This document shows, piece by piece, positions 48,702 through 61,848 of a stretch of 64,000 nt of DNA. Source of the stretch: Populus alba (taxonomy: Eukaryota > Streptophyta > Magnoliopsida > Malpighiales > Salicaceae). The stretch's first letter is position 1. Each line of letters opens with the position of its first letter. Location of the stretch: assembly GCF_005239225.2 (NCBI RefSeq), contig NC_133298.1:3100001-3164000 (forward strand), read 5' to 3'. The translations under genes and the position numbers were made by a program. The notes under the pieces were generated by a model that ran no database searches, was not told where the DNA came from, and worked only from the letters and a program-made list of their open reading frames with translations.

Positions 48702-50100
48702 TCAAGCTAAGGGTGGAGGATCAACCCGAAGCTTGAATCTAAAGGCAGTAAACGAAGAAGTAGGAAGTGGCTTAGTGAAGACATCGGCAAGTTGATCCTG
48801 AGAGGAAATAAAACGAATCTGAATCTCCTTCTTCGCAACTCTATCTCGGACAAAATGATAATAAATCTCAATATGTTTTGTGCGAGCATGAAATACAGGG
48901 TTTGCAGACAAATACGTGGCACCAAGGTTGTCACACCAGATAATAGGGGCAGAAGCAGTCGGAATCTAAGGATCTGTTAACAAGTACTGAAGCCAGATAA
49001 CTTCAGCCTTGCCATCGGCTAAGGCTTTGTACTCAGCTTCCGTCGAAGAACGAGCAACAGTGCGTTGCTTACTCGATTTTCACGAAATCGGCGTCTGACC
49101 AAAGAACACAAGGTAACCACCTGTAGACTTTCTATCCTCAATACTACCTGCCCAATCTGCATCTGTAAAACCGTGTAAAGCAAAAGAAGAGTTGCGAGTA
49201 ATATGTAAACCATGTGATGCCGTACCACGAAGATAACGCAAGATGTGTTTCACTGCGGCCCAATGAGATTTTGTAAGAGCATACATAAACTGACAGACCT
49301 GGTTAACAGCAAAGCAAATATCCGGGCGTGTGAAAGTGAGATATTGGAGAGCACCAACAAGTTGCCAAAAACGAGTAGCATCAGAAAACAATGGATCCGG
49401 CATAATGGTGGCTTTGGATGTCGAAATAGGAGTATCAACTGGTTTACCGGATAACATACCAGCTCGTGTGAGAATGTCAAGTGTATACTTATGTTGGCAA
49501 AGCATAAGTCCCAGACCAGTACACTGCACTTCAATACCCAAAAAATAATGAACATCACCCAGATCCCGAAGTTTAAATTATGAGCTTAGTAGCTGAATGA
49601 GGCGGTTGTAGCAGAATAACATCTATTACCCGTAAGCAGAATATCATGCAACATAAACAAAAAGATAACAAATTCGCTACCAACCGAGAAGATAAACAAT
49701 GAGGTATCCACTTTAGAAGCACTGAACCATGGATAATAGGAAGTCATTCAGACGAGTGTAACCAAGCCCGGGAGCCTGTTTAAACCCATATAGAGATTTT
49801 ATGCAATCGACATACATGACCTGGGAGAGCAGAATCATAACAAAAACCTGGAGGTTGTTTTCATGTAAACCTCTTCATCAAGGACTCCATTTAGAAATGC
49901 ATTATGAATGTCAAGCTAATGAATTTTCCAACCACTCGAAGCTGCAATGGAGAACACTAAGCGTACCGTTGCCTGTTTGATAACAGGACGTAAAAGTTTC
50001 CTGAGTAACTCAATACCTTCTTGCTGAGTGAAGCCCGCTAGCAACTAGGTGCGCCTTATACCTCTCAAATGCTACCATCAGATCTGCGTTTAATTTTGGT
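48702..50100 (-). pseudogene. Copia-3 RT and RNase H remnants
   Basis: Minus-strand blocks, from 50.0 kb leftward: HNAFLNGVLDEEVYM, KSLYGFKQAPG, then CQHKYTLDILTRAGM, LVGALQYLTFTRPDICFAV, HGFTDADWAGSIEDRKST, and the RNase H tail [24 protein letters not shown]. Frames change several times and stops are frequent. Confidence 0.85.
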
Positions 50101-52816
50101 AATCCTATCGCTTACCACAGACATTCATGGACGGATGAACGGCACTAAAGTCCATTCCTTTTGTCGCGTAAGGCTGAATTTCCTCACGCAATAGCATTAT
50201 GCCAAACCGCTGCATATATGTTAGCATCCAGAAAAATAAGTGGCTTCATGGCGAGGGAGGGAGCTTACCGATCTGAAGGAGGCATTAATGTGTTTGTCCG
50301 TGGTGGTGGTCAGCGCTGTCTGGTTGTCTCGGACGAAAGAGAACCGTGGGGTGTTTAGGAGCAGCTAGAGCATGGAGTAAAGCAGTAACTGTACTGGAAT
50401 TGCCTTCAAAGGGGATATGAGGAGAGTCAACCAAAGTTGCAGACCGAGGTTGAAGCCGGGGGAGCTGCTGGTTGTGCCGTACTGAATCCCTGCAAATTAC
50501 AGAACCTATTCCCTGCACAATAATCATTGGAAAGACAATGCCGTGGTGACAGTATGGTTGTGTGGGGTGGGTGAGGCAGGGTCAGCTGAATCAACGGGTA
50601 AGGGGGAAGCGTGGGGAGGTGCGGGCAAGGGGCAAAGGTGGGTTGTGTTTTTCTGCTTATTGGGAAGGAATAGGCTGAAAAAACAAGAAGGGGATGCCAA
50701 GGATGGAAGATAGTTATGGTGGAGTGGGGGTGGAACCGGGGTGTTGTTACCCTGTTCAGACTTTTAAAAGGAAAGACACACTTTATGAAAACAAACATGA
50801 CGAAAGATATAGACACGACTTAGACTTCTAAATCAAGACACCGATAACCAAAGGATGTAGACGAGCTATAGCGCTAAAAAACACCAAGGAGAAGCAACCG
50901 AATATCTAAATTTTATGAGCAATGGTACAGACGTAAAAAATGGAAAACAAAGACACCCAAATGTACGTAGGTTAAGTTTATAATCAAGAGTGCGATGAAA
51001 CGACACTGCAAAGAGGAGAGTTTATTTTGAAGAACATGAGTAGGCATTGCGATTAATAAGATATTCCCGATTGATTCCAGTAGCATCGTGTCTCAAAAAC
51101 GCAATGAGGCATTACACTGGCCTAACCCTTTTAGGCCAGTTTCGACAATATTGTTATGACTATATCAAGCGTGTCAATTTTGTTCATGAGTAGATGACAA
51201 ATTAATCGCATGATTGGAATCCAATGGTTTGAAAAATTATTTATTTCTTGATATCACCACCCCAATCAGTTGCTTGAACATATTCTTAATTTTAAAGCAG
51301 AAAACTGATCGCTCAACAAGTGTTTGAAAACGTTGAAACAGTGGAAAATAGCATCAATTTCACAACAAGAGGATAATGAGCAGATATATTTATTGTGTGC
51401 GCATCAAATAAAGATAACAAAATAATCAAAAAACGGCATCAGAAGGATAAACATTGGAGCAGGGCGCACAACATCAATAAAAAATAATTTAAGGTGGGGT
51501 AGAAGTTTGTGACCCGTCGGTCGTGTGGAAGGACAAATGGGAATGACTTGCCTAAAAAAGACATGCTTGAATCTCCGAGTAAAACAAGCATCGTCCTAGA
51601 ACGTACAACATAAATTTGATTACTTGGCAACTAACCACAATTCTTAGAATGGCGAGTTGGATGACCCTAAACGCACGATGCCAGGTCGGGCAATCGCGGA
51701 AAAATGCACAGGAGAACCAAAAGCTCTCGCAGGAACTGAGTAGCCGACGAACTCGAAGAGAACATAAAGCGAGGAGGGCCGGAAGAAGCCCAACTTCTTG
51801 GTGACGACGCATCTTCACATAAACCAACATAATTCACTCGAAATTCAACACTAAAACATGCATATCCACGACAGACATTTATGAAACAGATAACAAACGG
51901 GTGTTGGTAATAATGGACAGGCACGACGAAGAACATTAGTTAAATGTAAACAAGGCGGTTTTGGGGAATAAGGAGTAGTATGTCCAACATGGGATAATGT
52001 CAGAGGGCCTTAACCATCACCATACACTGCAAAATCGATTACAAGATAACGGAGCAAACATCAGTTAGAGTACAAGGTCAAACGTCACATGTTGATGTCG
52101 CGCGAGGTGTCGGGGAAACCAGTCGTGTGCATAGAGCAGATGCCATTCGCGAGAGAGCCAGGTGAGGCCAGAGGGATTGTTATGTGCTGCTGCGCAAACT
52201 GAGAGCATTGAAGAGCCTGAATGGGCGCAAGATTGGAACACTAATTGGCAAGCGTACATGTCCAGCCGTAGACACTTGCCCTCGATTCGACTGTGAAAAA
52301 TCATGCAACAGATGTGCGCCTGTTCTACGCACCTGATTCTGCCTCGCCATTCTGCAGTAGAGTGGCCTCTGGTATTTTGGGCCTGAAATCGGTTGTTGTT
52401 TGGGACGTCAATTACCCCTACAACGTCCCTGTTTCGGCACTGTGATTAGCTCCATCGGCATGATGAGCAGAAGATCTGAGGTGACTGGCAGCCAATTGGT
52501 GGCTCTGCGGCAGAGCCAGAAGACACGACAGCAGAGGCGAAGAGGATGAACCGACAGCCATGGAGTGAAAGGAATTCTTCGTGCAGAAACTCATGGGTAA
52601 CGGAGATGCTATGAAGATCAGCATAACTGATAGCGGGTTCGGCTCGCGTTTAGAGGTAGTTACAAGTCTTTGACTCACCACGAAAGGCCATGAAACACAT
52701 AGAGATTCGAAATCTCAAGAGACATTGCGGCGAAGCACAGCAGCAATTTCGTCAAAATAACGAATCTTATGCTTGCTGCCATATACATACTAATGATCAT
52801 CAACTTACCGAAGGTC

Positions 52817-53170
52817 TTAAAAGGAGCCATGTAGTTGCATGATTCGGGAATTAGATGGAGAGGCAAGTGCCTTCTCAAGCGTGCGCCAAACAGAATGTGA
52901 AGTAGAACAATCTACTACAAGATGCAACACATCCACGGAGAGAGAGGAGAGTAGAGCACTCAAAATAAGTTGATCTTGTTGCTTCCAATGAAGAAAAGAA
53001 GGGCTGATGGCAGAGAAAGAACTAGCCGAAGCATCAATAATATGAGATGGAGGACACGGCAAGGAGCCGTCAACAAAGTGAAAAACACCTTGACCAACGG
53101 AGGGTATGGCTTCATCTGCATTCTCCAATAGCAGATAGTTTGTGTTCGTAAAGTTTCTTTTCAACGACAA
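52817..53170 (-). pseudogene. Copia-3 gag fragment
   Basis: 118 codons: NYLLLENADEAIPS..VFHFVDGSLPCPPSHI, then HWKQQDQLILSALLSSLS and SHSVWRTLEKALAS, typical of copia UBN2 gag. The frame breaks after LHGSF. Further gag, protease and integrase are not readable. Confidence 0.75.
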
Positions 53171-53477
53171 ACAATTTGGTGGGCCTGTTCTGATAGAGGA
53201 ACCATTCGTTGATCCGTGTGTGTTTCCATGAGAGGCAAAGGACAGGAAGCAGAATCATGAGAAGAAGAAACATCACGACCACATGCTCTCTACATGTGGA
53301 AGTTGATGCTCGGCCAGCAGCAGAAGGATGGATGGCTGGTGATGTTGTAGCATCGGTGGAAGGAGAGATGGCAATGGTGGCAGCAGCGAGGAGAGTCCAT
53401 AGGGGGAACAGAAAAAAAAATTAGGGCCGGCTGCAAAAGGAGAAAAGAGTTTTAATGGTCGAAGGCTCTGATACACA

Positions 53478-53629
53478 AGTTGAGAATAATTAGGAGGTTT
53501 AACCTAATCTCAGTGTAGGCAACCCTTTCTATATGTATGAGTAGGGCAAATATAACAATAGTAAAGGTGAAGATTAACCATATAAGAATAATGACTACCA
53601 TATTTTCTATATAGTTACATTCTATAATA
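53478..53629 (-). repeat. Copia-3 5' LTR
   Basis: About 152 bp, next to the primer-site complement at 53465-53474. Confidence 0.65.
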
Positions 53630-53634
53630 ATCAC

Positions 53635-54499
53635 CAAATATCTTTCATAGATTTACTGGACATCTACCTCCAGAGTCGTGTCACAAGAAGTGATGAAGAT
53701 AAATTCAACATAAGCTAAAAAGCTGTATTTTTTAGAAATAAAATATACCAAATGGTAAATTTTAAGGTTTGTCCTAATTTCAAATTTGACACCTCTGCTT
53801 ATTAGAACCGCAAACTTTTGGTCCTACATATATCTCCATACGAATCCCCTAAATCCTTTTTTTTTCTTCAGAAAAATGATGGCATAGAAATTGGATGCAG
53901 CAAGTGGACATATTATCAAATATCTTACATTGCTATAATATATTTTGCTAGGGTACCACTTGAGCTGTAAGCTCAGGCGTAGCATGGACTTGTAATTAGG
54001 GTTACCTGGATTATGACATCAAGTACTGAAAATAGTGGGGCCTACTGTGGTGGCCATGGATCCTGATTCACCTAATAAAAATTTCTATCTGCATGTGTAT
54101 CATAAATGGCACAAGTCGAGGAGTGCTGATTCTGCAGGCTGAGAACCCTATTCAACAACATCTTCCTCTCGCAAGGGCAATTAATTTATACTGATTAGGT
54201 GGCACCCGCGACGAGGAACATAAGAACAAAGAATTATGACATTTACAGGGTGCAAAACTTGTCTGATTGACGAGGAGCTGATAATTTATCAACACTCCTG
54301 ACCCTGCCATTTTCACCGTTTTCTACTTATACATTAAAGGCCCGGATCTTGAGACAGCAAACCGTGGTAGCGGACTACGACCTGTGCTCCCAGAAGCTGA
54401 GCCTTCGACAAGTTTAACTTTTCTGCTTGAACTATAATCCAAAGGCCCAGAGCGGCGAACATTTCGATGTTTAATTATCCGTGCTGCCGAAGGCTTCCT
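53635..54499. other. Spacer downstream of NAP1 pseudogene, no gene
   Basis: No protein recognised. If NAP1 was once intact, the part next to 54500 would be its 3' UTR. Confidence 0.6.
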
Positions 54500-56700
54500 C
54501 TATCCCATATCGTACAAATGGTTCTGGCTATGGGATGATGACCCCTTCAAATAACCTGAATCATTAACACCATGCTGTGGTGTTGAGTCTCCACGAGGCT
54601 GCTTCACTGCAGGAGATGTGTGAGATAGTGATACAGCAGGTGAATGGCGGGATGAGACACTTGGTAGTGCCAGAGGCATGGATGGAGAATTTGAGTAGTA
54701 CTGGCTATAAATTGAACGGAGAATTGCGTAACGAACATAGGCTTCGAGGGAGTTTCTTGGAAGATACGGTGAGATCTCACAAAGTTGGTCCAAGAAAATC
54801 AGCTTTGCTACAAGATTAGATCTGCACAGAAAGGGGAGATGAGATTGAGATGCATGAAATGAATGAGAAAGGAAAACAAAGGTCATAAAGATAATAAATA
54901 GACTATTCAGATCAACATTCCTTTCTCAGTAATTTGAACTGAAAGAATTATTGATGGAAGCCACCCTAGAGAGATTCTAACTCAGAGTTTTTAAGGAATG
55001 ATGCTTGTGGTTTAAAATAATTACCATATGATTTTATTGCAAAAGAAATCGATGAAAATATGGAACTTGTGTGCATATCTGTGTATTTTATGTGAGCGGG
55101 CATGACAGGCATTGCATTGTTTACCTATTGGCTTCACTCCAAGAATCGAGCACAATACCAGTTGCAAACTTGACAAAAAGCTGCATTGCAGACTTTATGC
55201 TTGCTTCAGCAAACAAACGCAGGTTATGATATTTTCAGGATCCAAAGCCTCATCAAGATGGCCATTAGAGGGAGACTGTTGTCTCTGCTGATGTTCACGT
55301 TCCAATCTCACTAACTCACTACCAACAATCACAGCACTCATGCACCTGCAAAGAATATTCAATGGGAGACGGCCAGTCGCCCAATCAAAAATAATTTGGA
55401 TAGAAATGCCAGGTATGGGCCACTGACTTCAGATCACTAGCTCGTATGCAATACATGTTCGAAGAAGCATTGAACTTCTTGTGTTCAGGAGTATATCCAG
55501 ACCCATCAATTCAACAATATGGCGGGACAAGAAAAACCAACCTTGCCAGACAATGGATATTGTTGTTGAAGCCCCCTGTATCAACATTGAAGCCAGTTGT
55601 ATTCCATATATTTGATGTCATGAAGGTGGCAAATAAATAAGGCAACAATGTCCAAGAACCATCATTTGCACCCCCAACATCCTCTAGAATTGATCTGATC
55701 CATTCTGAATCATGATCTCCAACTATATTAAGACTGTTTGCCACCCCTCATATTCTTCTGATTTCCTTCTTTTCAGATATTTCTTCAGGTATATGCTTAA
55801 CCACCCCAGAAAGTAGTGAATATATCAACGGTGCACCCTCATCAAGCACGACCCCAGCTGCCTCAGCAAGAAGCTGACCAAAAGCAAGTGCATGTCCTCC
55901 CTCAATGCAAAATCCAATTACTGTGTCCAAGTCCACAATCTGCCTGGAACATGCCTCTCTTTCTATTCTGTCACCAGAATGCATGCTGCCAGCAACTGCC
56001 TCTAACACTTCATGGTTTGACCGTAATGATGTGTCAATGCAATTCAAGAGTGCTGCTGTGTGCTCTTTCATCATTCTGTCTAGCCTGTCAACGCCATAGC
56101 CACCAAATACACGAACAAAGGCCTGCAATTCTCTGAGATCAGTGACCGACTCTGCAAAATATCCACCAACAGGCCTCGTGCTTTTAAAGCATTTGTGGAT
56201 TGGTGTAAAAAGGATTCCAGCACCTGATACATCCTTGACAATGTTTTCTATGTATCAGTTGCAGACAACTTCAGTGGCTGACCCAGTAAGCTGCTCTGCT
56301 GGTTTTTCAAACAAGTAAAGAGAAGACACAGGTCCTGAGAAGGCCTGAATGTTTTCAAATTCCTTGTTCACAGTTTCCCAGATCGATTCAGCAAAAACAT
56401 TCAGTTCCTGTATGTCACCCAGACCCAATCTTACCCCATCATTCAACATATTCTAAACCTCTTCATCTCTCTCCATAGTATATGCATCCTGCGGCTGTTT
56501 CTGCTTAGTAAATCTGGAATTCCCCTGTTTAATACCCGATTCCATTGATTCTGAAGAGCTATCTTCCTGGTGCTCCACTGTTTCTTGAATGCTGCCGGTT
56601 TGGGATTGAAGTTTAACTTTTCTTCTACTCCTTCCAAGTACCATGTGGTGAGCAGGATTTGTCTGATCAATTGATGCCCCTGTTATGTCAAAATTTGTGC
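54500..56700 (-). pseudogene. NAP1: NAP1 (SCAR/WAVE complex) C-terminal pseudogene
   Basis: The minus strand carries the last exons of NAP1, the actin-regulating SCAR/WAVE subunit. Reading 5' to 3': VLGRSRRKVKLQSQTGSIQE.., MLNDGVRLGLGDIQELNVFA, YIENIVKDVSGAGILFTPIH, FVRVFGGYGVDRLDRMMKEH, WTLLPYLFATFMTSNIWNTT, GSELVRLEREHQQ, AEASIKSAMQLFVKFATGIV, and the last exon 54821-54500 with RSIYSQYYSNSPS ending SQNHLYDMG and TAG. Introns between the 55.5, 55.3, 55.2 and 54.8 kb blocks are kept, so it arose by DNA duplication, not retroposition. In-frame stops interrupt it at 56453-56455 (TAG), 56255-56257 (TGA, where Trp is expected after VVCN) and 55748-55750 (TGA); a base is also missing near 55226. 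The N-terminal two thirds are absent. Identification is by remembered family similarity. Confidence 0.75.
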
Positions 56701-57650
56701 TTCACAATTCTTTTCCAATGCATTACACGCTGCACTGATGCTGTTACCAATGGAAGGGCTGTCTGCTGACGTGAGAAGACCATATTTGATTTCTGGGAAC
56801 AGCAACTCCACTGGGTAGATCCAAATCCCTTGCTGCACAATTTTTTTCCCCATACATTAGACTCTGAACTGATGCTATTGTCAATGGCGAAATTGTCTGA
56901 TATAGCATGTGAAGGTCATCTTTGATTTCTGGGAACATAAATTCAATTTGTAGATCCAGTAGATGATGTTGTGAGGTCTGGTAGTCGTTACACATCATCT
57001 CACATTCACCCTCATGTTTTAAATTTATTGTAAAATAATTATTCAATTTAAAAATTTAAACTCTAACATCAATTTAAACAACCATTCAACCTAAAAATAT
57101 CCCTTGAACTACATGTAAAAGCATAAACAAATAAAACAAAAAATTATCTCTCGAATTAAATCAATGAGAATACCAAGATACTTCAAATTGTCAAAACATT
57201 ATGATATTTATTAAAAGTTAAATTATGTATTATTTTCACCCTTATTAATTTTAAGCAAATATTTTTTATAAAAAATTAAGTGATAAAATAGTTTGTTTTT
57301 CAAAAATAAATAATAATTAAGAATTTAAATTCAATAATACCGAGAAAATAAATGCAGTATTTATTTTTTATTTTAGTTTTATAATATACAATTTTAAATT
57401 CAATTTTAATCAATAAAAAATTTTAAGCACCGGTTATGAAAAACTATTAAAATTTATAAAATTTGAGTTAGGTATTTTTAATGAGTGTAAGAGATATTAC
57501 TATTTTTGTTTGAAAATAATTAATAAAGAAAATAAAATAAATATAGTAATAATAGATATCACAATATTTAAATTAAAACATGATACATATAATTAAATTA
57601 TTAAATAATTTATTATATATGAATAATAGATAATTAAATTTTGTTTTGCC
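56701..57650. other. AT-rich spacer, no gene
   Basis: 56700-57030 may hold a NAP1 intron; no conserved block was recognised. Two diverged copies of about 120 bp lie at 56745-56850 and 56855-56960 ('tttgatttctgggaac' at 56785 and 56919). From 57340 the sequence belongs to duplication block B and matches 23620-23930. Confidence 0.55.
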
Positions 57651-58401
57651 ACCTGCTTGCGAGAAGAATCTGATTAGCAGGGAGAAGTTTCTTAGGTAAT
57701 GATGCTATGGTTGTGGTTGTTTTTTCAGTCAAACAAGAGTGCATATATATATATAGTTACGTGATATGTTGTCTAAAATTTCCTTTTGAATAGTTACAGA
57801 GAAGAAGGAATGTTCAATTGCTTGTAGCTAGACAACTATAGTTTGCCGTTCTTGAAGTGAAGTTTCTTTTGAAAAAAAAAAAAAAACCTTGTCTTTGGGC
57901 TTCAACCTATCAATGGTGACATTCGCTATGAAATCTCAAATTTGGAAATTTTGTCAATTATTTAAGAAAATAGAAAGCAGTGGCCACTTCTTTTAGGACA
58001 AGTTTGTTTTAATTGTGGAAATAAAGGGAGTGGTTTTTATTATATCATCAAGATTTTTAGTTGTATTACTGATTTGGCAATATTGAAAGAAGCTTATTAT
58101 CATTACCAATTAAAAAATAAAATCAAGAGCTTATTATAATTCATTATCGTTTATTGGAAAACAAAAAAAGGAGAAAATATGTTGATTTCTTCCATTGTTG
58201 CTAAAGAAAACTAAAAATATGTGAAATATTTCACCTGGCGAATTTACGCTCGAAATGGGAAAACTCTGTTTCTTGTTTCTGCATATAATATACACAATAA
58301 ATAGACGAAATGTAAGACAGATAATAACACCTCTTGAAAGGTGTGGGACTCTATTACCAGCTGAGCTACTGGATCCTTGACAGGAAAGTATATGTAAATA
58401 T

Positions 58402-61400
58402 TCAACCCTTAACATTCCTGTGAACCAGTTCATCTTCCAATTCTATCGTGGAGAATAGCTTTGGCAATGGTGGCGAACGAGTTGTAAGCTCTGTAGAAAC
58501 TTGTCGCATTGTTGGCCGATAATGGGGATCGGTCTGCAAGCAAGCAAACGCTAGTTTTGCAACGTGTGCCACACCGTCCGCAAGCTCGTTTTCAGGAGGT
58601 GGCAGGCGCTGGTCTAAAACATCCTTCAAGAGTGTATTGTGACCGCTTGGTGATGATGAGGAGGTGGAAGCAGAAAACATCAGAGATGACATGAAATCGC
58701 CAGGATGCTTTCCCATCATTACTTCCAATGTTAATACTCCAAAGCTATAAACATCACATTTTTCATCTACTTTCATTGTGTATGCCAACTCTGCAAAAGA
58801 GGCTGGTCATGCTATATTTTGCCAAACTAATTTACTGCAGCTATTTTGTTTTCAAGTGATTTTGTAAACTAACCTACTATAGAAGGTGATATTGAAACTT
58901 AACTTCATACCTGGAGCTGTGTACCCAAAGGTGCCAGCAAATGATGTCCAATTGGATGAGTCAGGCATTAAGAGCCTGGCTGTGCCGAAGTCAGAGACAT
59001 GAGCCTCATATTCTGAATCCAAAAGAACATTGTTGCTGGAAATGTCTCTATGAATAATCGGAGGGGAGCAGTCATGGTGCATGTAGGATAAAGCATTGGC
59101 TACGCCTTTGATAAGATTCATCCTTTTATCCCAATCCATCTTTCCTGCTTGTTCCTCGTCGTTCAGTACCTTTCTTAAACTTCCCCTTTCCACAAATTCA
59201 TATACCAAAAATGAGTGTTTGGCATGCGAGCAGAAACCATACAGCTTCACAATATTTCGATGCCGTATACCCATTAAGACATCAATCTCGCTTCTAAAAG
59301 CTTTCAAGCTGCTCATCTCAACTTCTGGTGTTTGGTGAAACTTCTTCACGGCAAGGACTTGTTCTGATGGAAGTACAGCTTTGTAAACAACTCCATACCC
59401 TCCTGTACCAATGCAATATTCGGAGTTGAATTCCTCAGTAGCCTCAATGATGTCCTCGTAGCGCAGCTCCCCACCACTGCACCATCTCGCGGGAACATCT
59501 CTTTGAGGTGTTTCCATTAACCTTTTCTTTCTTCCGCTTTGGAAAAAGATAATAAAACCAACAATCAGGCCCAACAAACTACCCAGCAGAGAAAATACAG
59601 TAAAAAAGACAACTTTGGGGCCCTTGTTGTGCACAGTTTTGTTTTTCATGAGAGCAGAACAAGCCTCCAAACCAGTAGCATTGCCACACAGGTTGGTGTT
59701 GTTGCGAATTGCTTCAAATGGTGCCTCGCGAAAGGCTTTGATGTCAGGAATGGGGCCCTCTAGCTTGTTATAGGATACATCCACTTTAGTGAGGCCTTGC
59801 AGTCTACTAAAACTGGTTGGAATTAGACCAGACAGCATATTATGGGAGAGGTTTAATACCTCTAGCTGCTGCATCTGTCCAAGCTCCGGTGCTATACGTC
59901 CCATGAGGGAATTCCAACTGAGATCAAGCCTTTGAAGAGACTGTAAAGACCCCATCTCAGCAGGAATAATCCCTGCGAAGCTATTCTTGCTCATATTCAA
60001 GAATATCAATTTTGAGCACTTGCCAAGCTGTTTAAGAATTGTTGCGCTAAAATTGTTCGCTGCCAGGCCAAGCCTGGCGAGATCAGATAGCGATGCTACA
60101 TCGAAAGGAATATCACCTGATAGTTTGTTATCGTTGAGTTCAAGTTCAATAAACTTTAAATTTCCCAATTCTTTTGGAATTCTCCCAACTAGTTGATTTG
60201 ACGACAGGTCAAGAGCTTGTAGATGTGTTGCCTTTCCAAGAGCTGCTGGTATTTCTCCAGAAATCTTGTTTCCAGAAATCTTGAAGGTTGTCAGATTGTT
60301 AAACTGCTCCCATTTCAATGAAAGTTCACCATGCAATTCATTATCACTCAAATCCATGTAGGACACATGAGGATGTGTGCCAAAAGCTTCAGAAATGTTT
60401 CCACTAAGTTGGTTTCTCTCAAGTCTGAGTCTCAACAAGCTGCTGCAATTTCTCAAGCTTTTTGGGATAGGTCCCGTGAAATAATTGTCCAACGCAACAA
60501 AATGTGAAAGTAATCCACCAAGACACACATCTCGTGGTAGATTTCCAGACAATCTATTAGAATATATATGTAACCAATACAAATGTGTAAGGTTGTTCAT
60601 TTCTGAAGGAATAGGACCAGAAAGGCTGTTTTTCGCAAGGTGAAGTTCAGATAAGCTTCTTAAATTGCCTAGAGATGCTGGTATTGTACCAGTTAGATTA
60701 TTAGATGACAAATCTAAAGTGGTTAGGTTTCCTAAGTTTCCTAAAGATGCTGGTATTGCACCAGTTAGATAATTAGATGACAAAAGTAAACTGGTGAGAG
60801 ATCTCATGTTTCCTATGGAAGCAGGGATTGGACCTTCAAAATTATTTCTGGACAAGTGAAGGGTAGATAGATGTTCAAGCATTCCTACTTCCCTAGGTAT
60901 GAAACCAGAGAGTTCGTTGCCGTGAAGGTAAAGATACGACAAGTTGCTTAAGTTTCCTATGGACGTAGGAAGAGCACCACTAAGGTTGTTATCTGACAAA
61001 TCAAGCAAATAAAGAGATACCAATTTTCCAACTTCTGGTGGTATGTTGCCAGAAGTGCTATTTGAAGACAAATCAAGTTTGATAAGGTTACCTATATGTG
61101 AAGGAATGGACCCATAGAGCGAGTTGTTGCGAAGGATAAGCACAGTCAAGTCAGGAAAGGAAGAGAATCTGAGACTATTAAGCGTACCTCTCAAACTAGA
61201 ATCGGGCAGACTTATGTTGGTAACACTACCAGACTTGTCGCAACTGATTCCGAACCAGTTGCAAGGGCTGTCTCCAGCCCAAGAAGACAGGAGAGACTGG
61301 CTTTGGTTGTCAAGACTGACTTTCCATTCTAGAAGAGCTTCCGCTTCCTTCCTTCCATTTGCTACTTCAGCAGCTCCAGTACTAGCCGAGTAAGCAAAAG

Positions 61401-61476
61401 AAGCAAAGAAGGAAGCATAAGCAAGTAAGGAAAAAAACAAGGAAGGTATGGATAAGAGCAAGATATGGGAAGCCAT
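58402..61476 (-). CDS. RLK4: intact MIK2-like LRR receptor-like kinase (984 aa)
   Basis: Exon 1 61476-58911 (2566 nt) and exon 2 58790-58402 (389 nt) join in frame: 2955 nt, 984 residues. Signal peptide about 1-30; cap with [11 protein letters not shown] ectodomain with a [24 protein letters not shown] series shared with RLK2 and lacking the 48-residue modules of RLK3; membrane helix about 622-645; kinase with [11 protein letters not shown] near 687, AVKKF, HRD (D811), DFG (D829), [10 protein letters not shown] and CDVYSFGVL. All catalytic residues are present and it is an RD kinase. It should act at the plasma membrane as a peptide or pattern receptor; the subfamily includes the SCOOP receptor MIK2, but which ligand this paralogue binds is unknown. 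The core promoter has an expanded TA repeat. Confidence 0.93.
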
Positions 61477-61524
61477 GGCCTTAGTGGTTTAATTTCTTAA
61501 AAAGGATGTATAAAATGATTAGCC

Positions 61525-61560
61525 CTGCATACGTGTATATATATATATATATATATGCAG
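61525..61560 (-). promoter_or_regulatory. RLK4 core promoter with TA-repeat expansion
   Basis: The CTGCAT..ATGCAG inverted repeat is as in RLK1 and RLK2, but the TATA stretch between them has grown to about ten TA units (61536-61556). This is about 50-80 bases upstream of the start codon. A change in TATA length can alter transcription; that effect is inference here. Confidence 0.5.
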
Positions 61561-61814
61561 GAATTCATTTGTCTTCGTCATGATCGAAGATTTCTTAAGA
61601 AGATAGAGAGCTGCGTCTTAATTGGACGTCTTCCATTCTTTCTTTTTTTTCTTTTTTTTTTCATTCTTGATTGGATGTCTTCGGGCTTCAGCTATGGACC
61701 TACGGTGATGTTTCCCATGAAATTTCGAGGGTGGAACAGCATTCACGTGGTTAATGCTTTTGTTATATCAATCAAATGAATCAAAACTTATGCTTTCAAG
61801 TGTGTTATGCTTTT

Positions 61815-61848
<34 letters not shown>

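Larger units (their letters stand above)
48545..53629 (-). mobile_element. Copia-3: decayed Ty1-copia element
   Basis: LTRs of about 150 bp lie at 48545-48694 and 53478-53629 (shared 'agaataattag', 'ccctttctatat', 'ctatatagttacattctata'). The primer site complement 'gctctgatac' is at 53465-53474 and a purine tract is next to 48695, so it is minus-oriented. Flanks GTCAC (48540-48544) and ATCAC (53630-53634) match 4/5. Internal sequence reads gag to RNase H from right to left but with many stops; 50.1-52.8 kb is almost unreadable. Confidence 0.8.
57340..61760. repeat. Segmental duplication block B, copy 2 (RLK4 unit)
   Basis: Co-linear with 23620-27770: AT-rich stretch, 'gccacctgcttgcgagaag' at 57648, receptor gene and promoter. 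This copy retains the complete receptor. Confidence 0.8.

Noticed and set aside
49560..52800. Independent genes suggested by short frames between copia-3 RT and gag
   Set aside because: They lie inside the element where protease and integrase should be; the sequence is decayed retroelement DNA.
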